The position numbers and the translations under genes are program-made. This document shows positions 1-6,219 of a DNA stretch of 12,564 nt, piece after piece. This DNA is from an uncultured Odoribacter sp. (GTDB lineage Bacteria > Bacteroidota > Bacteroidia > Bacteroidales > Marinifilaceae): the NCBI GenBank assembly GCA_900544025.1, contig UQTM01000090.1:1-12564 (forward strand), in the 5' to 3' direction. Numbering within the stretch: the stretch's first letter is position 1; each line of letters opens with the position of its first letter. The notes beneath the pieces are model-generated. The model did not search any database and had not been told where the DNA came from. It saw only the letters and a list, made by a program, of their open reading frames with translations.

Positions 1-356
1 AGATCGCAAGGGTGCAGGCCCAGTGGTATGGGCAGCAGTCCGGAAAGGGAGTAAAGTATCTGGCTACATCAAAACATATCAGGAAGTTATATAAGAGAAA
101 ACATGATTCAGTAACGGATTATCTGCACAAGGTCACAAGGTATCTTGCAGAATACTGCCGGGAACAGGGGATCACCTGTGTCGTTGCAGGGGATATCCGG
201 AATATCCGGAGAGAAAAAGACCTGGGACACAGGACAAACCAGAAGTTTCACAGCCTGCCGTATAACAGGATCTATATCATGCTGGAATATAAGCTGAAAA
301 GATATGGAATTCGTTTCACAAAACAGCCTGCAAATAAAAAGTCAAGGCTAAATTGA
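1..356 (+). pseudogene. TnpB-like (IS200/IS605-type) fragment, both ends incomplete
   Basis: The frame is open from the window edge (in-frame codons from base 3), so the true start lies outside. The visible part resembles the middle of TnpB/OrfB: a basic helical stretch (KHIRKLYKRKHDSVTDYLHK), a RuvC-II-like strand (CVVAGDIRNIRR), then the family block LGHRTNQKFHSLPYNRIYIM and LEYKLKRYGI. In intact TnpB this is followed by the TSQCS zinc ribbon and the RuvC-III NADxxGAxNI motif. Here the frame turns into ANKKSRLN and stops at 354-356, so zinc finger and last catalytic motif are missing. TnpB proteins are RNA-guided DNA nucleases carried by IS605-type elements; this copy is probably inactive. 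It ends just before the IS110 element, but no TnpB continuation was found on that element's far side, so the IS110 insertion alone does not explain the truncation. The family call is from remembered motifs. Confidence 0.75.
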
Positions 357-371
357 AAGAATATTGAAAAA

Positions 372-386
372 TTTATACAGGTTGAA
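372..386 (+). repeat. Subterminal inverted repeat, transposase 3' side
   Basis: TTTATACAGGTTGAA matches the reverse complement of 1753-1767 at 14 of 15 positions (A versus G at the sixth base). It lies about 60 bp beyond the transposase stop codon. Confidence 0.8.
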
Positions 387-397
387 AATTGGGTATC

Positions 398-436
398 AAA
401 ATTAGACCACCACGCCAGTGCTGGTCTGAAAATTTT
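398..436. repeat. Imperfect hairpin at the IS110 right end
   Basis: Plus-strand arms AAAATT-AGACCA-c-CAC and GTG-c-TGGTCT-gaa-AATTTT surround the loop GCCA. The stem has one C/C mismatch (G/G on the other strand) and a 3-nt bulge. It begins 10 bp past the transposase stop in the transposase direction and ends in AATTTT, so it may terminate the transposase mRNA. IS1111-type elements place the bridge RNA in this end, so it could equally be a stem of that RNA. The sequence alone does not separate the two. Confidence 0.6.
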
Positions 437-445
437 GGTGGATAA

Positions 446-1654
446 TTAAGACTCTGGAAGAGATGCGAGATATTCTTTCACTCGTCCGTAGTAGATTCTT
501 AGAAACTTGTTGGCACCTGCAGTCATATAGACATAGTAAGGCTTGCCTTGAGCACGTTTCTTATCTAAGAACTGATAAACAGGATCATCTTGAGGATGCG
601 TTTTAATTAGGACATCCATTACCTGAAATAAAGTCTTTCTTAGATCAGCGGAACCTCGTTTTGAGGTAGGAACACTTTTTTGTTCATAGGTTCCGGATTC
701 ATTAACACCGGGATCTACACCGGCAAATGCAGTAATAGCACTTTTGTGAGTGAAACGGGAAACATTTCCAATCTCAGCCATCAACTGAGGACCAAGTGAA
801 GTTCCAACACCTTTCATAGCCATAACGACAGGATACTCCGGGAGTTTGGATGCAGTTTCATTCATGAGAGTGCGTAGTGACTCAACAGTTGTAGAGGCAC
901 TATTAAGCTGGTCTACAGCCTGCTTGATAATAAGCTTTGTAATGGCATCCTTTGGAAGTACAGGAACAAGTTCCTTTGCTTTTCCATAGATTTCTTCAGC
1001 TTTTGACTGACTGAAGTTGTACTTCTTGCGTTTGCACCAGTTTTGATAATGGTCGATAAAGGCATTCAGGGACATTTTACGGACACAGTCCACATGCCAG
1101 TATGTAGATGCAAAATCAACCCATTTCTGGCTGCCGTCACTGCGTGCAGGACTGTCAAAGTAAGTATTAACACCAGGATAGGTTTGGTCAAGGATGCCGA
1201 TAAGATTATTTTTCATAGCTGTCTTATGCTTCATGTAAAAGCCGAACTGGCGATTCATGGTTTTGAGCTGATTGCGTAATTCATTCATAACATTATACTG
1301 TTTAAGGTTTTGCCATTTGTCAAGAGCATATCGGGCAATCTTAACAGCATCCGCTTTGTCAGATTTCACTTTACGAAGAGAATCATTATCAAAGTCTTTG
1401 ATAAGTTTTGGGTTAATGGCACTGACGAAAAGATTTGCCTCCAAAAGCTGATGAGCGAGGACTTCATAATAACGTCCTGTGTGCTCCATTACGATTCGAG
1501 ACTCACCTTCAACAGAGTTGATGAGTTCTATAAGTGAATGGATATCGCTGGCTGTGTGTTTGATTTCGAAAGGTGTGGAAACAATTTCACCGAAAGGCCG
1601 CATAATAGCAACCACACTTTTACTTTTAGAAACATCGATACCTACTGCGTTCAT
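446..1654 (-). CDS. IS110-family transposase (DEDD/serine bridge recombinase)
   Basis: This 402-aa recombinase catalyses excision and insertion of its element, in this family guided by a noncoding bridge RNA. The N-terminal RuvC-like DEDD domain shows Asp7 (GIDVSK), Glu57 (MEHTGRY), and Asp99 and Asp102 (KSDKADAVKIARYA). A charged, probably coiled-coil middle follows. The C-terminal Tnp_20 domain starts near residue 270 (MKGVGTSLGPQLMAEIG), continues with FAGVDPGVNESGT and ends with TSKRGSADLRKTLFQ. Aligned by eye to IS621 recombinase, Ser320 in NESG falls at the catalytic serine. All five catalytic positions are present and the frame is intact, so it may be active. Start ATG at 1652-1654 is supported by AAGGAG (reverse strand of 1664-1669) with 9-nt spacing. 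Such a strong ribosome binding site is unlike the neighbouring genes and suggests a Firmicutes-type or broad-host origin. Confidence 0.93.
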   Translation of the reverse strand: MNAVGIDVSKSKSVVAIMRPFGEIVSTPFEIKHTASDIHSLIELINSVEGESRIVMEHTGRYYEVLAHQLLEANLFVSAINPKLIKDFDNDSLRKVKSDKADAVKIARYALDKWQNLKQYNVMNELRNQLKTMNRQFGFYMKHKTAMKNNLIGILDQTYPGVNTYFDSPARSDGSQKWVDFASTYWHVDCVRKMSLNAFIDHYQNWCKRKKYNFSQSKAEEIYGKAKELVPVLPKDAITKLIIKQAVDQLNSASTTVESLRTLMNETASKLPEYPVVMAMKGVGTSLGPQLMAEIGNVSRFTHKSAITAFAGVDPGVNESGTYEQKSVPTSKRGSADLRKTLFQVMDVLIKTHPQDDPVYQFLDKKRAQGKPYYVYMTAGANKFLRIYYGRVKEYLASLPES

Positions 1655-1752
1655 AAATTGTCACTCCTTAAGATTATTGCAATGGATAAGTACCAGTTTT
1701 ACTCATTGCCTATTCAATCTACTGTGGTGTGACACGAATGCACCTAAGGTGA

Positions 1753-1767
1753 TTCAACCTGCATAAA
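1753..1767 (-). repeat. Subterminal inverted repeat, transposase 5' side
   Basis: TTCAACCTGCATAAA is the inverted partner of 372-386. A small palindrome, CACCTAAGGTG (1741-1751), sits immediately inside it. Between the repeat and the transposase start lie about 98 nt without an ORF, holding the ribosome binding site and probably the promoter. Confidence 0.8.
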
Positions 1768-1869
1768 ACGAACGCTGCGAATGAGGAACTGGTTATCAGT
1801 CTGTTTTACGGACGCGAAGTCCAAGGAAGAAAAAGATATCCAATTGCTACCTACATTCTAACAGCTTAA
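1753..1869 (+). pseudogene. Orphan C-terminal reading frame beside the IS110 element
   Basis: A plus-strand frame opens after a stop at 1750-1752 and runs to TAA at 1867-1869. From about base 1768 it reads as plausible protein (NAANEELVISLF, then YGREVQGRKRYPIATYILTA). It has no start codon of its own near the element boundary. It could be the 3' end of a gene cut by the IS110 insertion. It does not resemble the missing end of the TnpB fragment on the other side, and I do not recognise the family. With fewer than 40 codons, a chance open frame or element end sequence remains possible. Confidence 0.3.
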
Positions 1870-1884
1870 GCAACAAGATGGATA

Positions 1885-1907
1885 ATTCCTTACTGGATGT
1901 AAGGGAT
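1885..1907 (+). repeat. Small hairpin upstream of the acidic orphan gene
   Basis: ATTCCTTAC and GTAAGGGAT pair over 9 positions with one G-T wobble around the loop TGGAT. It lies about 40 bp before the ATG at 1947 and has no T tract, so it is not an obvious terminator. It may be a leader stem-loop or belong to the mobile-element edge. Confidence 0.3.
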
Positions 1908-1946
1908 ATTAACCATAAATATATTGTAGTAGAAAGGATATAAAAA

Positions 1947-2342
1947 ATGAGTAAAGTAGATGAAATAACAAGAGAATTTCCCGATAGTGAAGACATTATT
2001 CAGGTGTATAGCGAATGGGGAAGTTCCGAATATTTGCAAGAGCTTTTCACTGCACTCGACAGGTATGAGCCGGATTGGAACAAAGAAAAAGAATTAGGTA
2101 GCTGGGCGGCGGAGTTTATTCTCGACTTATTGGAAGAGCAGGAAGAGGAGCTGAAAGGAATGACGAAAGAACAACGCCTGGAACGCTGGGACGAATTGCT
2201 CGACGACCGCTATGAAGATTTTCGCAGCGGCCACCAATTTGCCCGGATCAACAATATAAACCTCTATTTGCAGGAGGATGAGGATTTGGATGCAGTGTTG
2301 GCGGAAGAGGATGAAAAAGTGACATTTCCTGTGATCCGGTAA
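1947..2342 (+). CDS. Highly acidic hypothetical protein, 131 aa
   Basis: I do not recognise this protein. It has 38 Asp/Glu against 14 Lys/Arg residues, no signal peptide and no membrane segment, so it should be a soluble, strongly acidic cytoplasmic protein. Residues 45-90 look helical, with a run rich in Leu and Glu (LDLLEEQEEELKG). The tail (NLYLQEDEDLDAVLAEEDEK) is again acidic. The start is fixed by an in-frame TAA at 1941-1943 just upstream; AAAGGA about 9 nt before the ATG may help initiation. It is the first gene past the mobile region. Its stop codon ends at 2342, exactly where the stop codon of the opposing pseudouridine synthase begins, so the two genes converge with no spacer and no terminator. 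A nucleic-acid mimic or small regulatory role is conceivable from charge alone but unsupported. Confidence 0.75.
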   Translation: MSKVDEITREFPDSEDIIQVYSEWGSSEYLQELFTALDRYEPDWNKEKELGSWAAEFILDLLEEQEEELKGMTKEQRLERWDELLDDRYEDFRSGHQFARINNINLYLQEDEDLDAVLAEEDEKVTFPVIR

Positions 2343-3269
2343 TTATTTCTTGCGGGAATCCTTTTTAATCAAAAGTTCGAAACGCTTAGGGAACGGAGTT
2401 TCAAAATTCATTTCCTCGTGCGTAACGGGATGGATGAACCGAAGTTTAAAGGCATGCAATGCCAAACGATGAATGGGGTTGGTTTTGGCCCCATATTTTT
2501 TATCTCCTGTTACAGGGCAGCCTGCTTCTTGCATGTGCACGCGGATTTGATTTTTTCTGCCTGTTTCCAGGTCTAATTCGACCAAAGAATATTGTCCGTT
2601 GGATTTCAATACCCGGTAACGGGTGATTGCCAGTTTCCCTTTATCGGCGGTGGTGGTGTGTACCAAGTAGGAATTGTTCTCTGCAAGATATGATTTTATG
2701 GTTCCCTCGGATTGCCGGGGTTGCCCTTCGACCACTGCAATATATTTACGTTCGGTGATCGCCTGATCCCAATTTTTTTGGAGTGTTTCCTGAATTTTCT
2801 GGTTTTTGGAAAACATCATCACTCCCGATGTTTCGCGGTCGAGACGATGTAGGATAAATACACAATTCCGGGGATTCTTTTTCTTTACATGATCGCTGAG
2901 GATATGATAAGCCGTCTTTTCTTTGTCCCGCTCGGTAGCCATCGACAGTAAACCGCTCGCTTTATCGATTACGATAATAGAATCGTCCTCATAGAGAATA
3001 TTCAACATAGAATGGCTGAGAATAGAATGGCTTTGATCGAAATAAATTCCTACTTTATCACCCGGCTTTAACGGGGTGTCGAATTGAGTGGTCGGTTTGT
3101 CGTTTACTACGATTTGTTTGTGCGATAGCAGCGACTTGATCGTTGTTTTACTTTCGCCTTGTAAGGTTTCGTATAAAAAAGACAATAACGTATTTTCAGA
3201 GGTAATAGTTATGATCCGGTTTTTGGAAGAGGGAGTTTTGCGGGTGGGGCGGGTAAAAGACGATTTCAT
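2343..3269 (-). CDS. RluA-family RNA pseudouridine synthase
   Basis: It converts specific uridines in rRNA or tRNA to pseudouridine in the cytoplasm. In the 308-aa form, residues 25-75 resemble an S4-like RNA-binding domain (LLSHKQIVVNDKPTTQFDTP), followed by a PseudoU_synth_2 domain. The catalytic aspartate is Asp144 in the signature HRLDRETSG. Later family blocks are ERKYIAVVEG, LETGRKNQIRVHM and HRLALHA. The frame could start 63 bases upstream at 3332, but a promoter -7 box (TATCTTTG, 3310-3317) lies inside that extension and the extra 21 residues show no domain, so I chose the ATG at 3267-3269. The position modified cannot be assigned: RluA, RluC, RluD and TruC share this architecture. 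It follows the carboxyltransferase gene on the same strand but is separated by a terminator. Confidence 0.9.
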   Translation of the reverse strand: MKSSFTRPTRKTPSSKNRIITITSENTLLSFLYETLQGESKTTIKSLLSHKQIVVNDKPTTQFDTPLKPGDKVGIYFDQSHSILSHSMLNILYEDDSIIVIDKASGLLSMATERDKEKTAYHILSDHVKKKNPRNCVFILHRLDRETSGVMMFSKNQKIQETLQKNWDQAITERKYIAVVEGQPRQSEGTIKSYLAENNSYLVHTTTADKGKLAITRYRVLKSNGQYSLVELDLETGRKNQIRVHMQEAGCPVTGDKKYGAKTNPIHRLALHAFKLRFIHPVTHEEMNFETPFPKRFELLIKKDSRKK

Positions 3270-3309
3270 TCTGAGAAATTTATGGACGTACGATCGGTGT
3301 ACGGGCGCA

Positions 3310-3317
3310 CAAAGATA
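3310..3317 (-). promoter_or_regulatory. Promoter -7 box for the pseudouridine synthase gene
   Basis: On the minus strand TATCTTTG matches the Bacteroidota -7 consensus TAnnTTTG. No good -33 TTTG occurs at the usual spacing (a TTTTG lies only about 12 bp upstream). The box is about 40 bp ahead of the ATG at 3269 and supports that start. Confidence 0.5.
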
Positions 3318-3354
3318 AGGAATAGAAAACAAAAGCGGCTCTTTTCCGGCAAAT

Positions 3355-3391
3355 AATAAAGAGGATACCCGAAAAAGGTATCCTCTTTATT
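3355..3391 (-). terminator. Intrinsic terminator of the carboxyltransferase gene
   Basis: A perfect 15-bp inverted repeat (arms 3355-3369 and 3377-3391, read AATAAAGAGGATACC on the plus strand) with a 7-nt loop starts about 20 bp after the stop codon. The A/T-rich outer arm ends in TTTATT in both directions, so it could work both ways. Confidence 0.85.
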
Positions 3392-3411
3392 CATGTTTTG
3401 TTTGCCGACTG

Positions 3412-5268
3412 TTATGGCTCGACTTCAATCAAGGGTGCATTAGAGCTTACGGTCGTTCCTTCTTTGGCGAAAACTCGTTTTACGGTTCCGGCATAATCCG
3501 AAGTAATACTGTTTTCCATCTTCATCGCTTCAAGGATAACCACCGGCTGGCCTTTAGCCAGGGAATCTCCGGCTTTTACCAATACCTGGAGAATACTTCC
3601 CGGCATAGGAGATTCTATCACTTTCCCGGTGATAGGCTCTTCTTTTGAAGTTTCTGTTGCCTGTGAATCGGCTTGGGGCTTATCTTCTTTATGTTGAGCC
3701 TGATAAGCTGCTTCTTTCTGTTTGGTCAAGAAACTTTTTGCTACCTGAGGGAATAATTCCAGCAGTAATATTTCTTTTTCGTTGGCTGCTAATTTCACCC
3801 CTCCGGCTTCCGGCAGGACAGGGTTGGGCTGCATTTGATATTTCGACGTGTCGTAAGGTACTTCTTCCCGTGTTCCTGCAATTTTTAAGCGAAATTCCGG
3901 ATCGACAGGAACAGGAGTTTTTCCGTATTCGCCTTTCACAAGTCCTACAAACTGGTTCGATACATTGCTATACATCGGTTTCCCCGCTTTTATATCCAGT
4001 GCGCAGTTTACAGCTTGTGCGCCGACGATTTGGCTGGTGGGGGTCACTAACGGAGGAAGTCCTGCTGCCAGACGTACCGTGGGGATCAGTTCCATGGCTT
4101 TTTCCAGAATATCCATCTGGTTCAACTGCTTTAGCTGAGCGACCATGTTGCTGTACATTCCTCCCGGAACTTCGGCTTTTTTCACTAATTCATTCGGTTT
4201 CGGAAAATTGAAATAAGCTTCGATGGCATGGCAGGCATTTAATAAAGCCGCTTCGTTGTTGGCTTTTGCCGCAGCGATGGCATTATCGAATTCTTTGTCG
4301 ATTTCGGCAGGCAGGGTGTCTGTCAGCGGATTGAACGGATTCGGGAATTGCTTGCTGGCGTCATAAGCTTCCAGTTCTTTCCGGATACCGTGAAGTTCCT
4401 GGTTGATTTTAGCTACGGCTTCCATGTTCACATCCAGCTCTACACCCAATTTTTGACAGAAAATATAGACCAGCTCAATAGCGGGAGCGCCTGTTCCTCC
4501 GGCAAAGTTCCAGATATTTGTATCGACGACATCCACCCCTTTTACGATGGCCATCAATACGGCTCCTAAGCCGTAACCCGGAGTGCAATGGGTATGAAAA
4601 TCGATCGGAATAGACAGATTTTTCTTAAATAACGGAATTAATTCGGCAATTCTCGACGGCTGGATCAAACCGCTCATATCTTTGATCGTAATCATATCGG
4701 CTCCCAGATCAGCCATTTCTTTGGCTTTACTCAAGAAGTATTCGTTAGTGAACACTGCTTTAGGAAGAGGCTTACCTTTTAAGCTGGCTTTCAGGCGTTG
4801 CATGGAAGTAAAATGGGGATCGATCGTGTAACAAACAGCGCAATCGGCCATACCTCCGTATTTTTTCACATATTTAATCGTCGATTTTACATTGTTCACG
4901 TCGTTAAGTGCATCGAAAATACGCATAATGCCTAAGCCCGAATCAATGGCATTGCGGCAAAATCCATCGATGATGTCGTCCGTGTAAGGAGCGTATCCGA
5001 ATAAATTCCGGCCTCTGGACAAAGCTGTGAGCTTCGATACGTTACCGACTGCCGCTTTGATTTTTTCCAGTCTGTCCCACGGATTTTCATTCAGATATCG
5101 CATGACAGAATCGGGAACTGCACCGCCCCATACTTCCATTGCATAAAAATGAGCATCTTTATAAAACGGTAAAACCCGGTCGATTTGAGCTTGTGTCATA
5201 CGGGTCGCAAAAGAAGATTGCTGGCCATCGCGCAACGTTAAATCTCTGATTAATAATTTTTGTGTCAT
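3412..5268 (-). CDS. pycB: Biotin-dependent carboxyltransferase: pyruvate carboxylase subunit B / oxaloacetate decarboxylase alpha type
   Basis: This 618-aa protein transfers CO2 between carboxybiotin and a C3/C4 keto acid (pyruvate/oxaloacetate). The N-terminal TIM-barrel carboxyltransferase shows Asp14 in RDGQQS, Lys196 in ITIKDMSG (the lysine that is carbamylated and binds metal in relatives) and the His225/His227 pair in DFHTHC. The conserved PYC_OADA domain follows to about residue 500. After an Ala/Pro/Glu-rich linker comes a biotinyl domain with the attachment site EAMKM, biotin on Lys583. Length matches OadA/PycB proteins. No biotin carboxylase, OadB membrane subunit or gamma subunit lies beside it, so direction (decarboxylation, or carboxylation with a separate biotin carboxylase) cannot be told here; a transcarboxylase 5S-like role is also possible. 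It appears monocistronic, with its own promoter and terminator. Confidence 0.92.
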   Translation of the reverse strand: MTQKLLIRDLTLRDGQQSSFATRMTQAQIDRVLPFYKDAHFYAMEVWGGAVPDSVMRYLNENPWDRLEKIKAAVGNVSKLTALSRGRNLFGYAPYTDDIIDGFCRNAIDSGLGIMRIFDALNDVNNVKSTIKYVKKYGGMADCAVCYTIDPHFTSMQRLKASLKGKPLPKAVFTNEYFLSKAKEMADLGADMITIKDMSGLIQPSRIAELIPLFKKNLSIPIDFHTHCTPGYGLGAVLMAIVKGVDVVDTNIWNFAGGTGAPAIELVYIFCQKLGVELDVNMEAVAKINQELHGIRKELEAYDASKQFPNPFNPLTDTLPAEIDKEFDNAIAAAKANNEAALLNACHAIEAYFNFPKPNELVKKAEVPGGMYSNMVAQLKQLNQMDILEKAMELIPTVRLAAGLPPLVTPTSQIVGAQAVNCALDIKAGKPMYSNVSNQFVGLVKGEYGKTPVPVDPEFRLKIAGTREEVPYDTSKYQMQPNPVLPEAGGVKLAANEKEILLLELFPQVAKSFLTKQKEAAYQAQHKEDKPQADSQATETSKEEPITGKVIESPMPGSILQVLVKAGDSLAKGQPVVILEAMKMENSITSDYAGTVKRVFAKEGTTVSSNAPLIEVEP

Positions 5269-5309
5269 AGTGCTATTTCGTCTTTAATGATTCGTTTTTT
5301 TGTGTAGTA

Positions 5310-5340
5310 CAAACTTATCAAATTAAATAATATTTTCTAA
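5310..5340 (-). promoter_or_regulatory. Promoter of the carboxyltransferase gene
   Basis: On the minus strand TTAG (5337-5340), 19 bp, then TAAGTTTG (5310-5317) matches the Bacteroidota TTTG / TAnnTTTG pattern with one mismatch in the -33 box. Predicted transcription begins near 5303, giving a leader of about 35 nt. The surrounding 290-bp divergent region is very A/T-rich, and I see no riboswitch in it. Confidence 0.6.
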
Positions 5341-5440
5341 GAGAATTAAAGGAAAATATAGAAAAAAATCGTTATTTGTTTAGCCATATCTTTTTTGTAG
5401 TTTTAATTTGAAAGCAATCAGGAGATTTTCGAGTAAATCT

Positions 5441-5471
5441 TTTAATTCTAACGTATGTTTCGCTATGTTTG
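5441..5471 (+). promoter_or_regulatory. Promoter of coaD, overlapping a palindrome
   Basis: TTTA (5441-5444), 19 bp, then TATGTTTG (5464-5471, followed by C) fits the Bacteroidota promoter with one mismatch at -33. The predicted start near 5478 gives a leader of about 80 nt before the ATG at 5559. The perfect 14-bp palindrome ATGTTTGCAAACAT (5465-5478) covers the -7 box and transcription start, so it may be an operator. Confidence 0.55.
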
Positions 5472-5558
5472 CAAACATTATTTCATTTAGAAAATACAAA
5501 ATACCGGGTGCAAAAGAATATTTTCTTTTCTTCGGATATTGAGTTTGAGAAATTAATT

Positions 5559-6068
5559 ATGGAAAAAATAGCAGTATTTCCCGGTTCTTTTGATCCCTTC
5601 ACCGTAGGGCACGAAGAAATTGTTAAAAGGGGATTGAAATTATTTGATAAGATTGTTATTGCTGTCGGAGTGAATCCCGTCAAAAAAGAATTTTTAGATA
5701 TAGAATCCCGGATCAAATTGATTAAAAAAGCATTCAGTGATACGGATCGTGTTGTGGTGGCTCCTTATTCGGGACTTACCGTGGATTTTTGCCGGGAAAT
5801 GAACGCCCATATCATTATTCGTGGATTGCGTACGGCTGCCGACTTCGAGTATGAGCGGGCAGTAGGCCAGGCCAACCGGGCAATGGATAGCCGTATAGAA
5901 ACTGTTTTTATCCTGACTTCTACGGAACATACATTTATCAGCTCTACGATTGTTAGGAATATTTATATGAATGGGGGGGATGTTACCCGCTTTCTGCCTG
6001 AAAAGCTGACTACCGGAGATTTGAAAGCCTGCGAGGATGCCGATATGGAGAAATTCGATATGAATTGA
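5559..6068 (+). CDS. coaD: Phosphopantetheine adenylyltransferase
   Basis: It transfers AMP from ATP to 4'-phosphopantetheine to give dephospho-CoA, the penultimate step of coenzyme A synthesis, in the cytoplasm. The 169-aa length is typical of CoaD. Visible motifs are the nucleotidyltransferase signature GSFDPFTVGHEEI near the start (the T/HxGH motif), then IIRGLRTAADFEYE, and TEHTFISSTIVRNI, the ISST block that contacts ATP phosphates. The frame extends 90 bases further upstream, but those codons show no homology, one candidate start lies inside the predicted promoter box, and the conserved protein begins at MEKIAVFPGSFDP; hence the ATG at 5559. It is divergent from the carboxyltransferase gene. 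The serine hydrolase gene begins 151 bp downstream on the same strand with no terminator between, so read-through is possible. Confidence 0.95.
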   Translation: MEKIAVFPGSFDPFTVGHEEIVKRGLKLFDKIVIAVGVNPVKKEFLDIESRIKLIKKAFSDTDRVVVAPYSGLTVDFCREMNAHIIIRGLRTAADFEYERAVGQANRAMDSRIETVFILTSTEHTFISSTIVRNIYMNGGDVTRFLPEKLTTGDLKACEDADMEKFDMN

Positions 6069-6219
6069 AACAGGGCGGAACCGGATTTTATTGTCGGCAG
6101 GATATCGCTGTGCGAATGGAGCTGAACGTTTAAATAGAGGTTTTGATCCGGCAGGATTGGCCGGAATATACCGATCGTGTTATCCTGTTTTAGGAGACCT
6201 GAAATTTTACAGATATATT

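Larger units (their letters stand above)
372..1767 (-). mobile_element. IS110-family insertion sequence with subterminal inverted repeats
   Basis: A single DEDD/serine transposase gene is enclosed by 15-bp inverted repeats with one mismatch. Coordinates given run from repeat to repeat; true tips are probably a few bases to a few tens of bases further out. IS110 elements normally lack terminal repeats, but the IS1111 subgroup has subterminal ones of about this length, so this looks like an IS1111-type member. The noncoding ends are about 75 nt (downstream of the gene) and 100 nt (upstream). In this family one noncoding end encodes the bridge RNA that pairs with target and donor DNA. No target duplication is expected and none was identified. 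The element lies between a TnpB remnant and an orphan frame, suggesting a mobile-DNA hot spot. Confidence 0.75.

Noticed and set aside
439..1887. 9-bp direct repeat TGGATAATT at 439-447 and 1879-1887 as a target-site duplication
   Set aside because: The first copy lies inside the element, covering part of the transposase stop codon, and IS110 elements do not normally duplicate their target. A 9-bp match in the compared stretches is plausible by chance.
1770..1946. Continuation of the TnpB gene on the far side of the IS110 element
   Set aside because: No TSQCS zinc-ribbon or NADxxGAxNI motif was found in any frame of this stretch, so the element does not simply split TnpB.
3645..4211. 188-aa plus-strand ORF opposite the carboxyltransferase gene
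   Set aside because: It is antisense to a well-supported gene, has no recognisable domain, and its residues look like a shadow of the other strand.
5469..5558. N-terminal extension of CoaD
   Set aside because: The extension overlaps the predicted promoter box and shows no conserved sequence; the family protein begins at 5559.
6091..6219. N-terminal extension of the serine hydrolase
   Set aside because: It has no conserved sequence and would bury the hydrophobic anchor about 50 residues in; the start at 6220 gives a normal signal-anchor.
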